Shown: one piece after another, positions 55,965-64,000 of the stretch
Position numbering within the stretch: the stretch's first letter is position 1
Layout: each line of letters opens with the position of its first letter
Origin: Sorex araneus
Lineage: Eukaryota > Chordata > Mammalia > Eulipotyphla > Soricidae
Direction: 5' to 3'
Assembly: GCF_027595985.1 (NCBI RefSeq)
Contig: NC_073307.1
Coordinates: 39,593,823 to 39,657,822 of the forward strand
Length of the DNA stretch: 64,000 nt
The notes under the pieces: generated by a model
What the model saw: the letters and a program-made list of their open reading frames with translations, nothing else
Database searches by the model: none
What the model was told of the DNA's origin: nothing
Program-made: the position numbers and the translations under genes

Positions 55965-56113
55965 GAAACCTAGTACACTGGACATGGTTCCTGCCATGCA
56001 CGGAGCCTACCCAGGTTCCATCCCCAGCATTCCATGTGGTCCCTGGAGCCCCATGAAGGAATGATCCTGAACACAAAGCCAGGAGTCAGCTCCACCCCAC
56101 CCCCCAAAAAAGC
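55965..56113 (+). mobile_element. A-tailed tRNA-SINE, diverged
   Basis: CTGCCATGCACGGAGCCTAC, CCAGGTTCCATCCCCAGC, ATTCCATGTGGTCCCTGGAG, AAAGCCAGGAGTCAGC, then a C-rich variant end. Confidence 0.78.
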
Positions 56114-56883
56114 AACTAAAATGGAAAACATTTCTTAGCTATTTAAACAACAGCAAGAGGGAACACTAATTTCAAAAGCTTAAAATGCTTCAAGATCAAA
56201 TTCTCTCCTGCCACAAGTGTAGCATATCTAACTCTGCCTCTCTCTCTTACTCTGGGATCAGCTGGGTGCTGATGTGCCTCCATTCTGCTACACAACCCTC
56301 TATTCGACTTTGCTGTGCAAGTTTCATAGCATGAGATCAACTTGCTGCCTTTTCCTCTTTTTCTTATTATGTATGTTCTTAAAGATTTCTTCAAGAAGTC
56401 TTTTCAAACTTCCTTTGCTTCCTGATCTTAAGTGTAAAATGTCAATCACCACCAATGGTTTCAAGCATACCTAGGATTTCTTTGCGCAAAGACTTCCAAT
56501 AAAACATGTCGATGTCTTTTGATGAAGAGAATAAAGATTGCTCATAACACATCACCAATGTGCCTGTCTCAAGTTGCAGAGAATTTGAGCCCAGGCAGGT
56601 TTAAGCAATTGATAGGTAAGTAGATAGCTGAGGAAGAAAAAGAAGGCATTTTTTTAAAATTTGACCTTTGTGTCCAAAAATAAATTTATGCCTAAACTAT
56701 CAGCTTTTTTTTAACTATCTACTTTTATGTTTACAAATAACCCCATTGGTAGACACATTATGCACATTTTCAATAGTAGAAAATTAAAACTCATAAATCA
56801 CTAACTTGGATTAATCCAGAAGCAAATCTGGGTTGCATATCAAATTAGTGAAAATATAAATCTCTTTAGGCAAGGCTCATATG
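56114..56883. other. No feature seen
   Basis: The overlapping opposite frames near 56,143-56,474 show no supporting domain. Confidence 0.45.
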
Positions 56884-56975
56884 CAGTAAGGCAAAGCAAT
56901 TAAAAGCATGAGTGATTTTGAAAGTAAGCAAACATTTGATTCTACCCAATTCTGCCACTTACTGGTTAACCATCT
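56884..56975 (+). mobile_element. MIR element, 5' half
   Basis: AATTAAAAGCATGAGTGATT, GCAAACATTTGATTCTACCC, AATTCTGCCACTTACTGGTT follow the head and centre of a MIR SINE. Confidence 0.7.
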
Positions 56976-57002
56976 TAGAAGAAAAAGTAGTGAAAGGGGA
57001 AA

Positions 57003-57024
57003 CATACACACACACACACACACA

Positions 57025-57062
<38 letters not shown>
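57003..57062. repeat. (CA)n microsatellite
   Basis: About 30 AC units with one T interruption near 57,031. Confidence 0.97.
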
Positions 57063-57063
<1 letters not shown>

Positions 57064-57405
57064 CACTTAGTCTCAACCGTGACTTGGGAAATGTAGCTTC
57101 CAACTTATAAATGATTTTGTGTAGTGGGTCAAATACTGGTGAGGCTGTTGGCATGGCACAGTATACAAGTTAAAGATTCCCTGCAATTTTAATTCCAAAT
57201 GAGAAGTTTCTTTGATAAAGCTTAGTCACTGATTAAAATTGAGGAATTTTAATGGAATTGTGTCCCAAAAGGTAAAAAAAACAGGTCTTTCTGACTGATT
57301 CTTCAGCCCATATTTTCCTTCTCAGTCCTTAAACAATGTAAAGACTGCTATCAGGATTAAAATGAAGCCCATGACCAGTAAAGTGAGAGCAGCACAGAGA
57401 GAGAG
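57063..57405. other. No feature seen
   Basis: Spacer between the CA repeat and the next SINE. Confidence 0.5.
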
Positions 57406-57652
57406 CACTATAGCACTGTCGTCCAGTTGTTCATAGGTTTGCTCGAGCAGGCACCAGTAATGTCTCCATTGTGAGACTCGTTGTTACTGTTTTTGGCAAA
57501 TCGAATACACCATGGGTATCTTGCCAGGCTCTGCTGTGCAGGCATGATACTCTCAGTATCTTGTTGGGCTCTCCGAGAGGGACGAAGGAATCGAACCCGG
57601 GTTGGTTGCATGCAAGGCAAACGCCCTACCCACTGTGCTATCACTCCAGTCC
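57406..57652 (-). mobile_element. RTE-tailed SINE, full length
   Basis: CACTATAGCACTGTCGTCC tail, TTTGCTCGAGCAGGCACC, GTTGTTACTGTTTTTGGC, two body repeats, AATCGAACCCGGGTTGG, GCTATCACTCCAGTCC. All four overlapping frames here are SINE text. Confidence 0.94.
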
Positions 57653-58788
57653 GGAGAAAGAAAACAGGGTGAAGGGGGAGCTTGTACATCCCCCTTAGAA
57701 TGAGTGGCGATGCAGGAGGGCGGGGACTCATTTGAACCAATTTAAGTGGTTTCCTCTTTTTAAGCTTTATTTTTATGTATCATTTTGTAATTCATAAGGA
57801 GGGATCCTCACTAATCCAGGTCACTCCTGCAGGCCTGCCTTTACAAAAGGCAAGTTGAGACAGAAAAAGAGCCCAAGGAACGGTGATTGGGTTCTGAACA
57901 CAATTATCTCAAAAATGTCTCCAATTTTCAATATAAGGAATAAAGTACCATGCCAAAGGCTGACATGCTGCCACAGGACTAATGCACCAGGCGGAAATCC
58001 ATAAAAGTCTATCCAGGGATTAAAATGTGCTCCTGCCACTAATATAACACCTTTTAAATGCTCATTGTGCTGCACAATATTGAAAGTTCCTGAATGAGAC
58101 CCTCCCACCAATTCATCACTGACCTATCAGGTTTCAAGATAAGCATGTAACTGGTCTGATGCCCCATTTTCTTACCTTCTATTTCACTAAGATTTGTAGA
58201 TAGTAATGAACAATCTAGGTTGTAGTGAGTTTCTACTTAAAATTAGATGGTTGTTTTTAATTTAACTTCTACTTCCCTGTGATATGATGACCAGGACTGA
58301 CACATTTCATTGTGATACTGCACAACTGTGGTGCAGCAAAGACTGCTCTTGAATCCTGAGACACAAGGATCCCAAGGGCAAATGCCCAAGGTATTGAATT
58401 TGGCTGATGGGGAACTAATGGTCTCAGGCATAAAAGCAAGTCCTCTATCACAGAGCCACCCACAGGTACATAAAGGCTGTATGGCTGCAGTACTATTACC
58501 GGAAGATAAAGTGAGGCATATTAAAATGTTGAGACTATCTGGGCAAGAGTCCATAATCAGACGTGGTTAGATGTACTCTACCTTACAAACAAAAGGCCAA
58601 GAGAGTTGATGAAATTATTGAGTGGCCATAGCTTGAAGTATAATTGGCTGTTTGTGGTTGGTTGTCCTTAGGCTTCATTTTCATAACTTTAGACACTGAT
58701 TTGCTTATAGAGAGACCCTGAATAAATAGCCACCGCAGACTATTGGCCTCCTGGTTTTATTAGTTCAACACTATTTAAAATAGGCCTT
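57653..58788. other. Unassigned 1.1-kb segment
   Basis: Less A+T-rich than most spacers (57,830-58,140 and 58,280-58,600) and without recognised shrew repeats. ORFs at 57,821-58,111 and 58,243-58,570 have no supported family. It could be old transposon or unique sequence. Confidence 0.4.
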
Positions 58789-58935
58789 TAGGGCAAGAGA
58801 GTTAGTACAGCAGGTTAGGCGCTTGTCTTGCATGTGGCTAACCTTGGTTTGATCAGGTTTTGCCAGGAGTGTTTTCTGATTTCGGAGCTGGGAGTAACCC
58901 CTAAGCATTTCCAGGTGTTACCCAAAAACAAGAAA
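58789..58935 (+). mobile_element. A-tailed tRNA-SINE, internally deleted
   Basis: AGGGCAAGAGAGTTAGTACA, CTTGTCTTGCATGTGGCTAA, then a jump to TTGCCAGGAGTGTTTTCTG and CCAGGTGTTACCCAAAAAC. Confidence 0.85.
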
Positions 58936-59105
58936 AGAATAGAGTTAGTACAGTACGTATGTGCTTGACTTGCAGGCAACCAACTTGGGTTCAATCTCCA
59001 ATATCCCCTATGGCCCCCTGAGCACTTCCAGGAGTGATTCTTAAGTGCAGAGTCAGGAGTAAGTCCTGAGCATCACCTAAGTGGCCCAAAAACTGAATAA
59101 AATAA
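58936..59105 (+). mobile_element. A-tailed tRNA-SINE in tandem with the previous one
   Basis: GAATAGAGTTAGTACAGTAC, TTGACTTGCAGGCAACCAAC, TTGGGTTCAATCTCCAAT, CCAGGAGTGATTCTTAAGTG, CTAAGTGGCCCAAAAAC, A-rich tail. Confidence 0.86.
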
Positions 59106-59130
59106 AATATGCTTATAGTTTCTAGTTTTA

Positions 59131-60038
59131 TTGGGCTACTTTTATTTATTTGTTTATTTATTTATTTATTTATTTTTATTAGTGAATCACCGTGGGGGTA
59201 CAGTTACAGACTTACAAACTTTCGTGCTTGCGTTTCAGTCATACAATGATCAAGTACCCATCCCTCCACCAGTGCCCATTTTCCACCACCAATGGTCCCA
59301 GCATACCTCCCACCACTCCCACTCTGTCCCCCTACCCCACACCACCACCTCTGTGGCAGGGCATTCCCTTTTGCTCTCTCTTTCTCTTTTTGGGTGTTGT
59401 GGTTTGCAGTAGAGGTATTAAGTGGCCATCATGTTTGGTCTATAGTTTACTTTCATCCCACCTCTCCCATCCCAAGGGAGACCTCTTAGCACCCTCTACT
59501 TGGTGGTCCCTTCTCTATCTGAGCTGCCCTTTCCCCCAGCATGGGAGGCTGGCTTCTAAGCTGTGGAGTAATCCTTCTGGTACTTATCTCTGCTGTTCTT
59601 GGGTGCTAGTCTCCCATTCTGTTACTTTACATTCCACAAATGAGTACTTTCTATATCTGTTCCTCTCTTTCTGACTCATTTCACTTAACATGACACTTTC
59701 TATATTGCTCCACCTATATGCAAATTTCATGACTTCATCTTTTCTAACAGCTGCATAGTATTCCATTGTGTAGATGTACCAAGGTTTCTTTAACTAGTCA
59801 TCTTTAACTAGTCATCTGGCACTAGGGTTTTTACCAGATTCTTTCTATTGTAAACAGTGCTGCAATGAACATGTAAGTGCAGATGTCATTTCTACTATAC
59901 CTTTTTGCACCTCTGGGATATATTCCCAGAAGTGGTATTGCTGGGTAAAATGGGAGCTCAATTTCTAATTTTTTGAGAAGCGTCCATACTATTTTCCAAA
60001 AGGGCTGAGTCATTTGGCATTCCCACCAGCAGTCTGTG
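59131..60038 (-). mobile_element. 5'-truncated L1, minus strand
   Basis: From a (TTTA)n start (the tail, 59,140-59,180) through the 3' UTR to the ORF2 C-terminus. Minus-strand frames give QPFWKIVWTLLKKLEIELPF, PAIPLLGIYPRGAKRYSRN, MFIAALFTIERIW and MEYYAAVRKDEVMKFAYRW. A 15-bp direct duplication (TTTAACTAGTCATCT) interrupts ORF2 near 59,788-59,817. Frameshifted and dead. Confidence 0.93.
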
Positions 60039-60239
60039 GATGGTTGACTTCTATCTTCAGTGCATCTGTTTAAAAATACTATTAGCTAGCTGCAACATAG
60101 AATTAAGTTAGAAAAAAAATAAATACAATGATCAGTTGATTCTATTTCTTGGAACACTTTAGACATGTGGCAATTCATATATAGTCCATGCCAGAAACGC
60201 CCCCCCAAACTGTATAGGATCCACATAAATATACTTAAC

Positions 60240-60489
60240 ATGGACTGAAGTGATAGTACAGTAGGTAGGGCGATTGCCTTGCACATGGCCAACCCAGGTT
60301 CAATTCCTCCACCCCTCTCAGAGAGCCCAGCAAGCTACAGAGAGTATCCCACCCACATGGCAGAGCCTGGCAAGCTACCCATGGCATATTCGATATGTCA
60401 AAAACAGTAACAAGTCTCACAATGGAGATGTTACTGGTGCCTGCTCGAGCAAATCGATGAACAACGGGATAACAGTGCTACAGTGCTAT
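60240..60489 (+). mobile_element. RTE-tailed SINE, full length
   Basis: TGGACTGAAGTGATAGTACA head, AACCCAGGTTCAATTCCTCC, two body repeats, TCAAAAACAGTAACAAGTC, GGAGATGTTACTGGTGCC, CTCGAGCAAATCGATGAAC, and an ACAGTGCTACAGTGCT tail. One of two plus-strand copies that carry the head. Confidence 0.95.
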
Positions 60490-60509
60490 ATTTTTTTAAG
60501 TACAAGCAT

Positions 60510-60680
60510 ACTGTGAGTGGGAGGCAAAGGGAAAAAGAGGGTAAACTGGTGGAGGGAAACGGGCACCTGTGAAAGGATTGGCATCTAAACAATGTACAAA
60601 TCAAATGCCTTAAACCAAATTATGAATAACTTTGGAATTTCACAGTGACTAGTAAAAAGAGAAAATAAATAAAATATCCA
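60510..60680 (+). mobile_element. L1-type 3' end, diverged
   Basis: AAACTGGTGGAGGGAAACGG, CTGTGAAAGGATTGGCATC, TTTCACAGTGACTAGTAAAA and an AAATAAATAAAAT tail. Confidence 0.7.
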
Positions 60681-62254
60681 CTTGGTGGGAATTGGTTAAG
60701 GTAGCTATAGAAACTTTAATTATAATAAGTAATAATTCCTGCAGTTATAATAACATAGTCACCCAAAAAGAACCCTCCTGCCTCTGCCACAATAAACAAG
60801 ATGAGAGGTGTTTACAAAGCAAGAATGTTATAATGAGGGGGGTATAATCTGCTGCAAATGCTGATTAAATTTTAAAAATGTGTTTTGAGAAAAAAGTATG
60901 TGAATTAAATATATAAAGACATTCCTGTGCCTGTAGGTTATTTTTCATTTGTTTGTACAACTGTCTTGATTACGAGATCAGGGACCAATTGTCACCAGCC
61001 TTCCTGATGTCTTACACTGTATGCACATAGAAAATGTCTTGCAAATATTAGTCAAACTAAAATTTATCTTTGTTGGGGCATAAAAGAGAGTCGTTTTCAT
61101 ATGTAATTCCAGGAATAAAACAGAAAATCACATATACCAAAGTGGTTTTTGACATATTTATAAAGCTTATTACCTCAGTTCCTCTGGCAGTTATAGAAGA
61201 AACCCAGGTTGTAATCATACACTTGCTAGATAAAATTGCATTGAGGAGCTAAAAAGATGGCTATCATACCATAAAGTTCATATAGTTTTTTTCACTTCTT
61301 TTTTTTTTTTTTGGTAAGTAGAGGTAAAGAGAGAGACTGATAAAATGGGATAAAATTTCACTGGCAGCTTGTTCCTAAGAACCCTGGGTAATAGTCCAGA
61401 GGAACAAGAGGCCAGATACTATTATAGGCACACAGTCTAATATCACTGCAGAATTGCTCATTAACTAGAGTGCTTGGAGGCCATGTAGCTTTCTGAAGGG
61501 TCATATATAATACCTGAGATCTCACAATTTATGGTCCCAAAGCCCTTGATCATATTAATGCCATTGGTTTTTGTCTGCATTTCACCATAATCATGATGGA
61601 TTTTCTTAAGATGTATACCTTTCATGTTCAGGTACAAATAGCCTGAGATATGATTAATGCTTGGCGTTTAATTGGATTTTTTTCCCACACACAAGAAAAC
61701 AATCATAAGGCAGACAAGCAGCCACATTAACATTCACAGGAGAGTTGCTTTTTCAAGGAATAAGCATAAAGTACAATATTGAATATCTAGCACATGTCAA
61801 GCTTACATGGGAGAATCAAAAGCTGCTACTTCACCTTAGTCTTCATGGTTTTAAAACAGCATTGCCTCCATTTCAGATGGATTGTGGAAGTTAGAGCTGT
61901 GATGGTAGGAAAGAGCTGTAGATGAGCAACAGGACCCCTGGAGAGCTTCAATCCTGGCTGAAAAGCACCTGCCCTTGAAAGTCCAGTTGCTACAATTATA
62001 GTAAAGATGATTGCAATGAACCATCTGTTTCCTGATACTCTAAAAGACCACTCTAACCAAAATCAGAAAAACGAGTTAACTTTAGTTCACTTGTTCCTCC
62101 TTAATTTCATTCAATCTTAAATTAAGGTCATGGAAATGAATTTGACCTGATTAGAAGCTGCAGGAATTTTCATATGACTGGGATTTCAGCACTAGAATCA
62201 TATCAGAAAGCACCTAGATCATACACTTCGCCTGAAGTCAAAGTAGTCATCTAA
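60681..62254. other. Single-copy-looking DNA
   Basis: 1.57 kb. The frame at 61,070-61,252 has no domain that I recognise. A T-run lies at about 61,300-61,312. Confidence 0.5.
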
Positions 62255-62425
62255 GATGAGAGATTGTCCAACTTGAATGTCTCAGTCACCTGGATATATT
62301 GTTAAAAAAACAGAGCACTGGGTCTGATTCAGAAAATACAGACTAGAACTAGAGAATTTTCATATCTAGTAAGTTTTAGCTGCTGGATCTCAGAGGGTCA
62401 TATGTGGATAACTCCGGCACTCACT
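62255..62425 (+). mobile_element. MER5-like hAT DNA transposon, tentative
   Basis: TCAGTCACCTGGATATATTG, TTAAAAAAACAGAGCACTGG, GTCTGATTCAGAAAATAC, GAGAATTTTCATATCTAGT, AAGTTTTAGCTGCTGG follow the text order of MER5A/B as I know it. Ancient and non-coding. Confidence 0.6.
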
Positions 62426-63047
62426 CACAATTCCAGTCTTTATTTGATCACTAACTCAGTATAACAAAGGCTGACAATGCCTGCTCTCTGAAGGACATCA
62501 TGCTAAAATATCCAAAAGGAAAGACTGATCTTAAAGAGCATAAGTAGAAAAACTAATGTCTAGAGGATTTCAAGGTAATATACTGGGTTATACCAAAGAC
62601 CTGAGAAGGAACACTATTATTAAAAAAAAATATATAAAGAAGGGTCCATCTTCCAAAATTCAGCTCAGGAATGGCTTCCTGAGAGACATGTCATATGAAT
62701 GTGGTCTTGAAAGGGAAAGCTGGTGGAGAAATCCAGGCACAGAAAACAGCAGGACGATGCTCAAAATATGAAATAACTGGGGATATGAAGGGTAGGCAGC
62801 AATATTTACATATTATTTCATGTTACAAAATTATAATCTAAACAGCTAAGGAGCTAGCTACCGTAACTATAATAAGTTGTTTGCCGGGGAGGGGAAGGGG
62901 GGTAGTCATTCATAGCTTTATTTTAGAAGTGTTTTTAGTTTTTTGTTTGTTTGTTTTATTAAAACACTGTTAGTTACAAAGCTGTTCACAATAGTTGTTT
63001 CATGCACTTTTTAAAATTTATTTTAACATTACATAAAGAACGATAAT
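62426..63047. other. No feature seen
   Basis: G-rich GGGGAGGGGAAGGGGGG at 62,886-62,902 and a TTTG run at 62,943-62,958 are the only marked compositional features. Confidence 0.5.
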
Positions 63048-63210
63048 GGGGTAGGAGAGATTGTGAGTGAGTTAAGGCACTTGCCTTGCAGGCAACCAAT
63101 ACAAAGTTCAAATCCCGGTATATCATATATGATCTCCTGATCATCCCTAGGGGTCATTCAGGAGCAGGCAACCAGGTGACCCCTGAGCACAACTAGCGCT
63201 CAGAATCTTT
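63048..63210 (+). mobile_element. A-tailed tRNA-SINE, diverged
   Basis: GGGGTAGGAGAGATTGTGAG, GCACTTGCCTTGCAGGCAAC, AAGTTCAAATCCCGG, GGTGACCCCTGAGCACAACT. Confidence 0.8.
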
Positions 63211-63549
63211 AAAAATTTTCTATTATCTCCATATGGTCATTAGATGACTTATTAGGAAAAATATATATTATTTGTAATAATATATATTTGTAAGAATAAA
63301 CTTCCTATGCATCTGGAGCACGGTAGTGTGAATTTCCCAGTGTTTCTTAGGTTCCTTTCTACTTCAAGGTGCATGAAAAGTATTTATTCTTCTCCTTCCC
63401 TTTGTTGTTGCTGTCATGATGACCAGGGGTCACACTAAGTCTAAACTATACTGTTCACGCTATTGCTTGTGGAATTCACTGAGGTTTACCCTTCATTGTA
63501 GTGCTCTAGTCCATCGACGCATCTGGTACAACTTGAAATCACTTGCAGC
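63211..63549. other. No feature seen
   Basis: A+T-rich spacer before the terminal L1. Confidence 0.5.
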
Positions 63550-64000
63550 CTGTTCACAATAGCCAAAATCTGGAAACAACCCGAGTGCCCTAAAACAGAT
63601 GACTGGTTAAAAAAAACTTTGGTACATCTACACAATGGTATACTATGCAGCTGTTAGGAGAGATGAAGTCATGAAATTTGCTTATAAATGGATAAATATG
63701 GAGAGTATCATGCTAAGTGAAATGAGTCAGAAAGAGACGGACAGACATAGAGGGACTGCACTCATTTGTGGAATGTAGGGTAGTATCACATGAGGCTGAC
63801 ACTCAAGGACGGTAGATACAAGGGCCAGGGGGATTGCCCCATAGCTGGAAGACTGCTTCATGAGCAGAGAGGAGAAGGCAGATGGAATAGAGAAGGGATC
63901 ACTAAGAAAATGATGGCTGGAAGAACCAGTTGGGATGGGAGATGCGTGCCGAAAGTAGATAATGGACCAAACATGATGACCTCTCAGTGTCTGTGTTGCA
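63550..64000 (+). mobile_element. L1 ORF2 end and 3' UTR, runs off the window
   Basis: CAATAGCCAAAATCTGGAAA to TACACAATGGTATACTATGC encodes the ORF2 end (..WKQPECPKTDDWL.., then YTMVYYAA). The 3' UTR start (GATGCGTGCCGAAAGTAGAT) lies at about 63,940. A run of A's near 63,607 breaks the frame. The 3' end lies beyond position 64,000. Confidence 0.92.

Noticed and set aside
57408-57740. A 110-codon minus frame and its opposite frames
   Set aside because: All lie on an RTE-tailed SINE.
59192-59674. A 160-codon plus frame
   Set aside because: It is the antisense of an L1 3' UTR; composition and position are explained by the L1.

Overview
This is nuclear DNA from a mammal, most likely a shrew (Sorex type). 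It is A+T-rich and holds no intact protein-coding gene. The species call rests on a very abundant tRNA-headed SINE that I recognise as shrew-type, on L1 fragments, on ancient mammal-wide repeats (MIR, an MLT1-type LTR, a MER5-like DNA transposon) and on decayed RTE-type LINE pieces resembling the element reported as RTE1_Sar in the common shrew. That species and element matching is from memory and was not checked by a search. Almost every long open frame is a repeat fragment or a low-complexity translation.

Layout. 0-7.8 kb: RTE-tailed SINE pieces, a GATA microsatellite, the 'M' repeat, and a nested L1 cluster in which an old, apparently 5'-inverted L1 is split by two younger insertions with target-site duplications (TSDs). 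7.8-14.9 kb: mostly single-copy-looking DNA with scattered SINEs. 14.9-18.6 kb: a solo LTR inside a SINE, a second LTR-like block, and a composite element made of about 300-bp monomers plus an L1-type 3' end. 20-22.1 kb: a 1,048-bp LTR inside an RTE-tailed SINE, then a composite insertion with an inverted half. 25-30 kb: a SINE cluster, a U6-L1 chimeric retrocopy and a 741-bp homopurine tract grown from a SINE tail. 30.7-33.1 kb: a shortened sister of the 1,048-bp LTR and a 5'-inverted L1. 35-38.6 kb: MLT1-type LTR and two RTE-tailed SINEs in one target site. 45.3-52.3 kb: a complete 633-bp composite RTE-tailed element, two RTE LINE fragments and a solo LTR. 52-64 kb: SINEs, CA repeats, an L1 on the minus strand and an L1 that runs off the right edge.

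How the parts relate. Two SINE groups share one tRNA-like promoter head but have different 3' ends. The first (called A-tailed here) ends in an A-rich tail, as expected for L1 mobilisation. The second (RTE-tailed) ends in about 75 bp that match the coding 3' end of the RTE LINE, followed by short tandem repeats instead of poly(A). A longer relative lacks the tRNA head and carries the M module at its 5' end. The window therefore records SINE evolution by module swapping between an L1 system and an RTE system; the RTE family is one for which horizontal transfer with parasitic nematodes has been published. Stretches not listed are single-copy-looking A+T-rich DNA in which I saw nothing to call. 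Repeat boundaries are accurate to a few bases where a TSD is stated and to about 10-30 bases elsewhere.
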